This document shows positions 1-5,760 of a DNA stretch of 5,965 bases, piece after piece. How positions within the stretch are numbered: position 1 is the first letter of the stretch; each line of letters opens with the position of its first letter. The notes under the pieces are model-generated. The model made no database searches, had not been told where the DNA came from, and saw only the letters and a list, made by a program, of their open reading frames with translations. Location of the stretch: NCBI GenBank assembly GCA_001828445.1, contig MHYJ01000102.1:1-5965 (forward strand), given 5' to 3'. This DNA is from Planctomycetes bacterium RBG_16_43_13 (GTDB taxonomy: Bacteria; Planctomycetota; MHYJ01). The translations under genes and the position numbers were made by a program.

Positions 1-365
1 ATAGAAAGAACGTCCTTGTTATAGGTGCGTTTAATGGTCTCTCCCACCACGTTATTGGATGGAAGATACGACAGGTCAAGGATATAAGGGATATGAACTT
101 GAATTTTGATATACGTCTCCCGCGCAAGAAAGATAGCAAGGATGAACTTTTCAAGAAGTGGCTCGAGAAGGGCGGCGAGGACACTGTGGTTATAATAGAA
201 AGAGAGGAGGAGTCGCCTTATAGGTATCAGGAAGAGGAGGAGGGGATGCCGTATCTGCCGTCGGAGTTTAGGGAGTTCATAGAAGGGCAGAAGACGTATA
301 TCCTCGACAGCAAGAGATATTTCGGTGATGCGAGGATATGGGTAGATGTGTATGTTAAGGAGTAG
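1..365 (+). CDS. C-terminal fragment of an unrecognised protein (5' end outside window)
   Basis: The reading frame is open from the first complete codon (position 3) to the TAG at 363-365, giving 120 visible residues. An ATG at 93 could be taken as a start. However, the codons before it read as ordinary protein (RKNVLVIGAFNGLSHHVIGW and onward), without a stop, so I treat this as the 3' end of a longer gene. The segment begins with a hydrophobic, strand-like stretch (VLVIGAF) and continues as a soluble, highly charged tail. That tail contains two acidic clusters (EREEES and QEEEEG) and ends in a probable beta strand (RIWVDVYVKE). I see no signal peptide, catalytic motif or repeat, and I do not recognise the family. 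A soluble tail of a larger enzyme or membrane protein is possible, but nothing visible proves it. The gene ends directly against the convergent HAD phosphatase gene, with no intergenic base. Confidence 0.7.
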   Translation, partial: RKNVLVIGAFNGLSHHVIGWKIRQVKDIRDMNLNFDIRLPRKKDSKDELFKKWLEKGGEDTVVIIEREEESPYRYQEEEEGMPYLPSEFREFIEGQKTYILDSKRYFGDARIWVDVYVKE

Positions 366-1022
366 CTATCCCGTCTTGCCCGTTCTTATGAAATTGTACA
401 CCTCTTTGAAGCTGTTTGCAGTGTAGTTTGCCTCCTCGACACCGTCGTTTTGGAAGCCATACATTACGACGAGTGATGGGACGTCTGCGGCTTTTGCTGT
501 CTCGATGTCCACAATGCTATCGCCGACCATTAGGGAATGTTTCTTCGAGACGCCGAATTCGCTCATCATACTTAGCAGGGCGTCTGGTGCGGGCTTTTTA
601 GTTGGCAGTGTGTCGCCTCCTATAATTTTAACGAAATGACTTGTGATGCCGAAGTGTGCGAGGATTTTTCTCGACATACCCTCCGGCTTATTCGTAACGA
701 CCGTCTTCACTACATCTGTGAGGAGGGGAAGTGCTTCCTTTATATCGGGATAGAGGACGGTATTATCGACCAAATGTTTGTCGTAGTGCTCGTAGAAATA
801 TTTGTAAGCATCTTCGACGAACGTCTCATCTGCATCGGGGAGACATCTCTTTATCAGCATCTTTGCACCGTTGCCTACGAATCTGGTAACTTTTTCGGGT
901 GGTATATGTGGTTTGCCAAGTTTATCCATAGCATAGTTCACACCATTGGCGAGGTCGATAGATGTATCTGTGAGTGTGCCGTCGAGGTCGAAGAAGACGA
1001 GGGAGAATTTATTGGAGGACAT
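366..1022 (-). CDS. gph: HAD-superfamily phosphatase, phosphoglycolate phosphatase (Gph)-like
   Basis: This 218-residue cytoplasmic hydrolase probably dephosphorylates 2-phosphoglycolate or a similar small phosphate ester. All four HAD motifs are present. Motif I is FDLDGTLTDT, with nucleophile D12 and acid/base D14. Motif II is VVTNKPE, with T110. Motif III is K143 in the PTKKPAPDALL stretch, typical of Gph proteins. Motif IV is VGDSIVDIETAKAA, with D168 and D172 for magnesium. Residues about 18-90 form the helical C1 cap between motifs I and II. The length matches the usual 215-230 residues of Gph. The ATG lies 6 bases after the stop of the upstream HEAT-repeat gene. Its likely ribosome binding site (GAGGAAG, minus strand of 1034-1040) lies inside the end of that gene, so the two are probably translationally coupled. 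HAD phosphatases have broad specificity, so the fold is certain but the exact substrate is inferred. In the cell the enzyme would remove phosphoglycolate produced by DNA repair or by RuBisCO oxygenation. Confidence 0.85.
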   Translation of the reverse strand: MSSNKFSLVFFDLDGTLTDTSIDLANGVNYAMDKLGKPHIPPEKVTRFVGNGAKMLIKRCLPDADETFVEDAYKYFYEHYDKHLVDNTVLYPDIKEALPLLTDVVKTVVTNKPEGMSRKILAHFGITSHFVKIIGGDTLPTKKPAPDALLSMMSEFGVSKKHSLMVGDSIVDIETAKAADVPSLVVMYGFQNDGVEEANYTANSFKEVYNFIRTGKTG

Positions 1023-1028
1023 AGTATT

Positions 1029-2084
1029 CTAATCTTCCTCTACATTCTTCGCTTTTTCAATTTCTCCTTCCGAGACACCGAGCTTGAGGAGGGCGAGTTC
1101 AACATAACCGCGAACCCCTTCATCATTATCCTTTAGTAATTCCTTTATATCAGGTATCATATCCTTTGCCTTTAGCTGAGCGAGTGCAATGACTGCATTC
1201 ATGCGAACAATTGTATCATCATCCTTCAGCAACGGCTTTATATGTGGTATTGCATCTGTAGCATTCATTATACCGAGGGCTTCGACTGCATTCCTGCGAA
1301 TATCTATATTCCCATCACTTAGTAACCTCGTTATTTCAGGTATTACATCTTTCACATTGAGTTTACCAAGGGCAGTAACTGCCTCACAGCGAACCTCCGT
1401 ATTCTCATCATTTAGCAATTCCTTTATCTCTGGTATCGCATCTGTTGCATTGAGCACCCAAAGCGCTAGGGTTGCAGCCTCACGAACCCGCGCATCTTTA
1501 TCCTGTAGTAGCTTCTTTATGTGATGTGCAGCACTAATAACTTCGTTACCCCAATCTCCCCTTATTTCATAACTTTCACCATTGTCGTCAGTGTCACTAA
1601 CAGAATACCCTACTCCACGGCTTATATCACAGATCAACCTCTTCTGATAGAATTTTAGCCCATTCCCGCCATCCGAAAGCAATTCCCCTATCACACCTGC
1701 CATGTCGTCATCTGTTGCGCCCTCTCTGTCCTTTGCTTTTATCTCCATTAGCTTTTGGAATACTGAGAATTTCTTCTGGACGTCGTCGGTGTCTAACTCT
1801 TCATAGATTATCGGATACCATTTCAGTAGCTTGTCTGAGAATTTTACGCCCTTTCTTACCTTGGATATCTTTGGTATCTGCTCCTTGATGACGGGGGAGA
1901 TTCCCTCTGCCGTTTGCGTCTCTGTTTTTTCTTCCGATTTTCCATGATGTGTCTTTGCCTGTGGTTCTGTGTCCTGAACTCCTACCTCTGATTTAGATGT
2001 TTTCTTCTGTTCGCTCTGGCGGTACAGAAATAGTGAGACAAATGCAATCACTGCTACTACTGCGAAAGAGATTAACTTCTTCAT
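1029..2084 (-). CDS. Membrane-anchored HEAT-repeat protein
   Basis: This is a 351-residue protein with three parts. Residues 1-21 form a signal anchor: MKK, then a hydrophobic stretch about 4-20. There is no lipobox cysteine and no clear signal-peptidase site, so it probably stays tethered to the membrane. Residues 22-75 are a hydrophilic, low-complexity linker rich in K, E, T and Q. Residues 80-180 are a mainly helical region I do not recognise. Residues 186-340 contain five tandem HEAT/PBS-lyase-like repeats of exactly 31 residues. Each follows the pattern IPxIKxLLxDxDxxVRxxAVxALxxLxxxDx, which forms two antiparallel helices per unit. HEAT solenoids are protein-binding scaffolds, so a role in binding a partner outside the membrane is inferred; the partner is unknown. 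The gene lies between tRNA-Pro (15 bases upstream) and the HAD phosphatase. No Shine-Dalgarno sequence precedes the ATG; the leader is TTATATGTTAACCAA. I keep this start because it gives a complete signal anchor and no better start exists upstream. Confidence 0.85.
   Translation of the reverse strand: MKKLISFAVVAVIAFVSLFLYRQSEQKKTSKSEVGVQDTEPQAKTHHGKSEEKTETQTAEGISPVIKEQIPKISKVRKGVKFSDKLLKWYPIIYEELDTDDVQKKFSVFQKLMEIKAKDREGATDDDMAGVIGELLSDGGNGLKFYQKRLICDISRGVGYSVSDTDDNGESYEIRGDWGNEVISAAHHIKKLLQDKDARVREAATLALWVLNATDAIPEIKELLNDENTEVRCEAVTALGKLNVKDVIPEITRLLSDGNIDIRRNAVEALGIMNATDAIPHIKPLLKDDDTIVRMNAVIALAQLKAKDMIPDIKELLKDNDEGVRGYVELALLKLGVSEGEIEKAKNVEED
1065..1529 (-). repeat. Five tandem 93-bp units encoding 31-aa HEAT repeats
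   Basis: Within the HEAT-repeat gene, residues 186-216, 217-247, 248-278, 279-309 and 310-340 align without a gap at a period of exactly 31 residues (93 bases). Four units begin with IP(E/H/D)I; the first begins AHHI. The conserved LL, D/N, VR/IR and A..AL positions recur in register. The DNA copies have diverged, so this reads as an old protein repeat and not a recent tandem duplication. Confidence 0.85.
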
Positions 2085-2099
2085 TTGGTTAACATATAA

Positions 2100-2175
2100 T
2101 CGGGGTGGCGGGATTTGAACCCACGACCTCCACGTCCCAAGCGTGGCGCGCTAAGCCAGACTGCGCTACACCCCG
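2100..2175 (-). tRNA. tRNA-Pro (anticodon TGG)
   Basis: The minus strand folds into a complete cloverleaf of 76 bases including the discriminator. The acceptor stem is CGGGGTG/CACCCCG (7 pairs) and the discriminator is A at position 2100. The D stem is GCGC/GCGC. The anticodon stem is CCACG/CGTGG with loop CTTGGGA, giving anticodon TGG and the G37 expected for proline tRNAs. The T arm is GTGGG/CCCGC with loop TTCAAAT. UGG can read all or most CCN codons. The 3' CCA is not encoded: the bases after the discriminator are TTA, so a CCA-adding enzyme is needed. The HEAT-repeat gene starts only 15 bases downstream on the same strand. Confidence 0.96.
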
Positions 2176-2182
2176 TATACGA

Positions 2183-2260
2183 AAAATCCAAAATCCAAAA
2201 ATCAAAATGCAAAATTACAAGATTTTGGATTTTGCATTTCAATCTTCCAATCTGCAATCT
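2183..2260. repeat. AT-rich intergenic inverted/direct repeat block
   Basis: A perfect 11-base inverted repeat pairs AAATGCAAAAT (2205-2215) with ATTTTGCATTT (2229-2239) around a 13-base loop. A second, overlapping option pairs ATCCAAAATC (2186-2195) exactly with GATTTTGGAT (2221-2230). The left arm also has a near-direct repeat, ATCCAAAATC followed by ATCCAAAAATC (2193-2203). The right flank repeats AATCT three times (2241, 2249, 2256). The block lies between the divergent tRNA and aldolase genes and codes for nothing convincing. It looks like one copy of a short dispersed intergenic repeat (REP or MITE-like), but only one copy is visible here. It is not placed as a terminator for any gene. 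Confidence 0.6.
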
Positions 2261-2266
2261 CTTCTA

Positions 2267-2295
2267 TTGACTAAATATCGTTTATTTACTATATT
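2267..2295 (+). promoter_or_regulatory. Sigma70-type promoter of the fba-fabL-fbp operon
   Basis: A -35 box TTGACT (2267-2272) and a -10 box TATATT (2290-2295) are separated by 17 bases, the optimal spacing. Transcription would start near 2302, leaving a leader of about 38 bases before the ATG at 2340. This is the only good match to the consensus in the divergent region, and it lies just beyond the repeat block. The call rests on sequence alone. Confidence 0.6.
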
Positions 2296-2325
2296 ACCTT
2301 ATAGTTGTGAAATGATAAGTGTTTT

Positions 2326-2331
2326 AGGAGG
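2326..2331 (+). promoter_or_regulatory. Ribosome binding site of the aldolase-like gene
   Basis: A full AGGAGG lies 8 bases before the ATG at 2340. This fixes that start and indicates strong initiation for the first gene of the operon. Confidence 0.8.
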
Positions 2332-2339
2332 AAAAGGCA

Positions 2340-3734
2340 ATGGAATTTTGCAGTAATGTGGATGAGCTGAAAAATATAATAAAGGGAGTGATGACTATTT
2401 CAAAAGATGGCTCTGTCAAGGTTGAGGATGCGGCTGTCTTGAGAGGGAGAATGGATAAACTTGTCCAGACGGCTGTATTTTGTGAAGATACAAAGGTGCG
2501 GGATGCGGCTCGATGGCTCATCAGGATGTCGGCTATGGATGTCGGTGTAGTGCCGTCGTCTATTCAGGGGCTTTACGAGGCGATGGGACGGGGAGAGGTG
2601 AGCGGGGTTTCCGTGCCAGCTATAAATGTGCGTGGGCTGACGTATGATGTTTCACGTGCGATTATAAGAACTGCCAAGAAAAATAGGACTGGTGCGGTTA
2701 TATTCGAGATAGCGAAGTCGGAGATTGGATATACGGCACAGAGACCTGCAGAATATGCGACGGTAGTTATGGCGGCGGCTCTAAAGGAGGGATTTACGGG
2801 ACCGCTATTCATACAGGGCGACCATTTCCAGTTCAGTGCCAAGAATTTTGCGAAAGACCCGCAGGCAGAGACGAAGGGTATAAAGGATTTGGCTAAAGAG
2901 GCGGTAGATGCGGGCTTTTTCAATATAGACATTGACTCCTCTACGCTTGTGGACTTGTCAAAGCCAACCGTGAAGGAGCAACAGCGGAATAACTTCGAGC
3001 CGTGTGCAGAGGTAACCAAGTTCATACGCGATATACAGCCAAAGGACGTAACAATCTCCGTCGGTGGCGAGATAGGGGAGGTGGGCGGCAAAAATAGCAC
3101 CGTCGAGGAATTTAGGGCATTTATGGATGGTTATCGAGAGGTGCTTGATAAAAAACAGAAGGGGTTAAAAGGCATAAGCAAGATAAGTGTCCAGACGGGG
3201 ACTACGCACGGAGGGGTGCCTCTGCCAGATGGTTCGATAGCACAGGTGGAGATTGACTTCAATGTCCACGAGGCGATTTCTAATCCTGCACGTAAGGAAT
3301 ACGGTTTATGCGGAACAGTCCAGCACGGTGCGTCCACTCTCCCAGAAGTCCTTTTCGATAAGTTTCCTAAGACGGGAACGGCGGAGATTCACCTTGCTAC
3401 GGAATTCCAAAATATGATATACGAACATCCAAGTTTCCCACGTGACTTGAAGGAGAGGATTTACTCTTGGCTTCGCGAAAATTGTAAGGATGAGTTTAAG
3501 CCAAACCAGACAGACGAGCAGAATATATATAAGACGCGTAAGAAGGCGTTTGGTCTATTTAAGAAGGATATGTGGTCTCTCGATACCGATACGCGCAACA
3601 AAATAGGGATTGCACTTGAGCAGAAGTTTGATACTCTCTTTAGGAAACTGAATGTAATAAATACAGCATCTACAGTATCTAAATATGTTAAATTAGTTCG
3701 CGTAAATCCGCATATTCCAGATTGCTTGTTATAA
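2340..3734 (+). CDS. Long-form class II fructose-bisphosphate aldolase-family protein
   Basis: This 464-residue cytoplasmic TIM-barrel protein belongs to the class II, metal-dependent aldolase family. The usual reaction is reversible condensation of DHAP and G3P to fructose-1,6-bisphosphate. Family landmarks appear in order: VPAINVRG (92-99), GDHFQ with D161/H162 at the catalytic-Asp/metal-His site, NIDIDSS (195-201), GGEIGEVGG (242-250) with the glutamates, TGTTHGG with metal ligand H290, and VQHGAST with metal ligand H329. The protein is about 100 residues longer than typical enzymes (E. coli FbaA has 359). It has an extra helical N-terminal region of about 75 residues and a C-terminal tail of about 95 residues. 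The loop that normally reads K-x-N-x-D-T-D reads E349-I-H351-L-A353-T-E, so the usual catalytic Asn and substrate-binding Asp are replaced. FBP aldolase is the likeliest role given fbp two genes downstream, but a related sugar-phosphate substrate is possible. It is the first gene of the operon. Confidence 0.8.
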   Translation: MEFCSNVDELKNIIKGVMTISKDGSVKVEDAAVLRGRMDKLVQTAVFCEDTKVRDAARWLIRMSAMDVGVVPSSIQGLYEAMGRGEVSGVSVPAINVRGLTYDVSRAIIRTAKKNRTGAVIFEIAKSEIGYTAQRPAEYATVVMAAALKEGFTGPLFIQGDHFQFSAKNFAKDPQAETKGIKDLAKEAVDAGFFNIDIDSSTLVDLSKPTVKEQQRNNFEPCAEVTKFIRDIQPKDVTISVGGEIGEVGGKNSTVEEFRAFMDGYREVLDKKQKGLKGISKISVQTGTTHGGVPLPDGSIAQVEIDFNVHEAISNPARKEYGLCGTVQHGASTLPEVLFDKFPKTGTAEIHLATEFQNMIYEHPSFPRDLKERIYSWLRENCKDEFKPNQTDEQNIYKTRKKAFGLFKKDMWSLDTDTRNKIGIALEQKFDTLFRKLNVINTASTVSKYVKLVRVNPHIPDCLL

Positions 3735-3768
3735 TATAACTACATTTTAGGAAAGGAGACACCAACCA

Positions 3769-4527
3769 ATGGCAATGGAGCTAAAAGGTAAATGTGCATT
3801 AGTAACTGGTGGCACAAAGGGTATTGGTAGGGCTATTGCCCTCAAGTTAGCAGATATGGGTGCAAATGTGGCTATTAACTATTTCAAGAGCCGAGACGCC
3901 GCCGCACGCACAGTTAAAGAGCTTGAAGCAAAGAAAGTAAAGGCAATAGCTGTTAGGGCTAACGTTGGGAACACAGAACATATAGATAAGATGTTTAAGG
4001 TGATAGGTGATTCATTTGGCAAATTAGATATCTTTATAAATAATGCGGCGGCTGGGACGTTAAAGCCGGTGCTTGCATTTAATACAGACGATTGGCAGAA
4101 GACGATGGATATAAATGCAAGGGCGCTCCTCCTATGTGCACAGAAGGCGGCTAACCTTATGACCAATAGCAAGGGAGGCAAGATAGTCAGTATCACGAGT
4201 TTAGGTCCTACAAGGTATATACCTGATTATGCCCTTGTTGGAGCCGCCAAAGCCGCCATAGAGACCTTGACGCGATATTTAGCGGTGGAGCTGTCATCCC
4301 GAAATATAAATGTGAATGCGGTAGCAGGGGGTGTAATTGATACCGAATCGCTACAGATGTTCCCGAAGTATAAGGAAATGATTGACTATGCTAAGAAGTT
4401 TACACCAATCAGGAGGGTCGGACAGCCGGAGGATATCGCACCTGTAGTTGCCTTCCTATGCATGGATGAGGCGAAATGGATACAAGGTCAGGTGATTATA
4501 GTAGATGGTGGTTATTCGCTGGTTTAA
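3769..4527 (+). CDS. fabL: Enoyl-[acyl-carrier-protein] reductase FabL (SDR family)
   Basis: The 252-residue protein is a short-chain dehydrogenase that would reduce trans-2-enoyl-ACP to acyl-ACP with NADPH, the last step of each fatty acid elongation cycle. The Rossmann motif is TGGTKGIG (13-20). The structural motif is NNAAAG (91-96). The active site is S144, Y154 and K161 (Y-x6-K). The C terminus ends in GQVIIVDGG (240-248). It resembles Bacillus subtilis FabL throughout: CALVTG near the start, ANVG (64-67), INARALLLCAQKAA (115-128), LTRYLAVELS (167-176), then NAVAGGVIDTESL. Those blocks separate FabL from FabG and from FabI, which has a Y-x6-K in a different setting. The start at 3769 is preceded by AGGAG (3754-3758) at 10 bases; a second ATG at 3775 is a worse fit. 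It lies 34 bases after the aldolase-like gene, so it is in the same operon. A FabG-like reductase is the alternative, less likely. Confidence 0.88.
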   Translation: MAMELKGKCALVTGGTKGIGRAIALKLADMGANVAINYFKSRDAAARTVKELEAKKVKAIAVRANVGNTEHIDKMFKVIGDSFGKLDIFINNAAAGTLKPVLAFNTDDWQKTMDINARALLLCAQKAANLMTNSKGGKIVSITSLGPTRYIPDYALVGAAKAAIETLTRYLAVELSSRNINVNAVAGGVIDTESLQMFPKYKEMIDYAKKFTPIRRVGQPEDIAPVVAFLCMDEAKWIQGQVIIVDGGYSLV

Positions 4528-4551
4528 TTCTGTATAGATTTTTAAGAAGGA

Positions 4552-4557
4552 AGGAGG
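4552..4557 (+). promoter_or_regulatory. Ribosome binding site of the 56-aa membrane protein gene
   Basis: AGGAGG inside an AAGGAGGG run lies 12 bases before the ATG at 4570. The spacing is a little long, but no other in-frame start follows it more closely. The site lies in the gap after fabL and supports the small gene being real. Confidence 0.65.
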
Positions 4558-4569
4558 GTAAATCTATCT

Positions 4570-4740
4570 ATGGAAAGTGGCATAGTGCTAATAATAGGCG
4601 TTGTGCTTATAGGTATTGTTATGCTCATTGTATCTACGGGCCAGTCAAGTGCAGCAAGAGAAATTAATAATCTAAAAAAAGAAGTGGCAACGTTGAGGCA
4701 GGAGGTTCTTGACCTTAAGGGCAGGTCATCTATGTTATAG
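4570..4740 (+). CDS. Small single-pass membrane protein with coiled-coil tail (56 aa)
   Basis: This short gene encodes 56 residues and ends at TAG 4738-4740. Residues 4-21 (GIVLIIGVVLIGIVMLIV) form one strongly hydrophobic membrane helix with a short N terminus and no charged residue inside. Residues 28-50 form a charged helix with heptad-spaced hydrophobics (L35, V39, L42, V46, L49), which predicts a short coiled coil and probably oligomerisation. The small basic end is KGRSSML. A consensus ribosome binding site precedes it. The gene fits exactly between fabL (42 bases before) and fbp (18 bases after), so it is very likely translated as part of the operon. The plan of one helix plus a coiled coil recalls PspB or FtsB-like small proteins, but I see no specific similarity and assign no function. 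Confidence 0.75.
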   Translation: MESGIVLIIGVVLIGIVMLIVSTGQSSAAREINNLKKEVATLRQEVLDLKGRSSML

Positions 4741-4758
4741 TATTTAAGGAGTAGTATT

Positions 4759-5760
4759 ATGGGCATATCGAAGCTCGTTACAATCCAACGTCACATAATG
4801 GAACAGCAGTCCCTACATCCTGAGGCGACAGGAGAGTTCACACGTCTTTTATGGGATTTCATACTCGCAGTAAAGCAAATAGACCGTGAGGTTAGAAAGG
4901 CAGGTCTCGCAGAGATACTCGGTGCTACCGAAGGGGTAAATGTATCTGGTGACAGGGTGATGAAGCTCGACGAATATGCACAGGATAGAATATTTAAGGC
5001 AATGGACCACGGCGGACATCTCTGTGTGATGGCATCTGAGGAATCGCCTGATATAATCCCTATACCTGATAAATTTAAGAAGGGCAAGTATGTCTTTCTC
5101 TATGACCCACTCGATGGCTCGTCTAATATAGATGCGAATATAAGTATAGGAACTATATTCTCTGTTCATCGCAAGAAGACGAAAGGGGATGAGGGGACTA
5201 TAGAAGATTGTCTGCAAAAGGGGCTTGAACAGGTAGCGGCGGGCTATGTTATATATGGCTCCAGCACTATGCTTGTTTACACTACCGGTAATGGTGTGCA
5301 CGGTTTTACGCTCGACTCGAGTTTAGGGGAATTCTTACTTTCTCACGAAAATATGCGTATTCCCGCTAAGGGAAAGATATATTCCATCAATGAGGGTAAT
5401 TCCGCACATTGGGATGATGGGACGCGGAATTACATTAACCATATTAAGCAAAAGGACGAGAAGACGAATAGACCATATTCCCTAAGATATGTTGGGACGC
5501 TTGTTGCAGATGTCCATCGCACCTTAACATACGGAGGCATATTTATGTATCCCGCTACTCCGAAACCAAAACTACGGCTACTATATGAGGCATCTCCTAT
5601 GGCTTTTATAGTGGAGCAGGCAGGCGGGAGGGCAACTACGGGAAAGGACCGTATGCTTGAGGTCCAGCCGAAGGAATTGCATCAAAAGGTGCCGCTCATA
5701 ATAGGTAGTAGAGATGATGTAACTGAATACGAGCAGTTCTTTCAAGGGAAGCGGAAGTGA
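4759..5760 (+). CDS. fbp: Class I fructose-1,6-bisphosphatase
   Basis: This 333-residue cytoplasmic enzyme hydrolyses fructose-1,6-bisphosphate to fructose-6-phosphate and phosphate, the committed step of gluconeogenesis and a step of the Calvin cycle. The magnesium and active-site motifs are intact: ASEES with E94/E95, YDPLDGSSNID with D116 and D119, and YEASPMAFIVEQAGG with E277. The substrate-phosphate block RYVGTLVADVHRTLTYGG (243-260) and KIYSINEGN (206-214) match class I enzymes closely. Length is the usual 330-335. The regulatory loop (about 140-160) has only one cysteine, C151. It therefore lacks the disulfide-forming cysteines of chloroplast FBPase, and thioredoxin control is not expected. 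The start ATG has AAGGAG (4746-4751) 7 bases upstream. The gene follows the 56-aa membrane protein by 18 bases and overlaps the next gene by 3 bases. It probably acts on the product of the aldolase-like protein at the head of the operon. Confidence 0.96.
   Translation: MGISKLVTIQRHIMEQQSLHPEATGEFTRLLWDFILAVKQIDREVRKAGLAEILGATEGVNVSGDRVMKLDEYAQDRIFKAMDHGGHLCVMASEESPDIIPIPDKFKKGKYVFLYDPLDGSSNIDANISIGTIFSVHRKKTKGDEGTIEDCLQKGLEQVAAGYVIYGSSTMLVYTTGNGVHGFTLDSSLGEFLLSHENMRIPAKGKIYSINEGNSAHWDDGTRNYINHIKQKDEKTNRPYSLRYVGTLVADVHRTLTYGGIFMYPATPKPKLRLLYEASPMAFIVEQAGGRATTGKDRMLEVQPKELHQKVPLIIGSRDDVTEYEQFFQGKRK

Noticed and set aside
636..1136. Plus-strand open frame of 166 codons
   Set aside because: It lies antisense to gph and the end of the HEAT gene, both of which have clear family motifs. 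The translation is Cys- and Ile-rich with no motif and no ribosome binding site.
1189..1524. Plus-strand open frame of 111 codons with repeated-looking peptide
   Set aside because: The repetition is the antisense image of the HEAT repeats; it is not an independent gene.
2205..2239. Intrinsic terminator
   Set aside because: The hairpin is AT-rich and lies upstream of both divergent transcription units, so no gene ends there.
2105..2356. Plus-strand open frame of 83 codons starting MAGFEPTTS
   Set aside because: It is the antisense of the tRNA-Pro gene. AGFEPTTS-type peptides are a well-known artefact of translating tRNA genes on the wrong strand, and the rest is the AT-rich repeat.
2573..3100. 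Minus-strand open frame of 175 codons
   Set aside because: It is antisense to the aldolase-like gene, with a Ser/Pro-rich shadow translation and no motif.
4476..4667. Plus-strand open frame of 63 codons overlapping the end of fabL
   Set aside because: It is in the wrong frame over the fabL end and the small membrane protein gene, and has no ribosome binding site. The frame starting at 4570 has a strong site and a sensible membrane protein.
4849..5301. Minus-strand open frame of 150 codons
   Set aside because: It is antisense to fbp, whose active-site motifs are intact on the plus strand. The product is Tyr- and Arg-rich without a recognisable domain.
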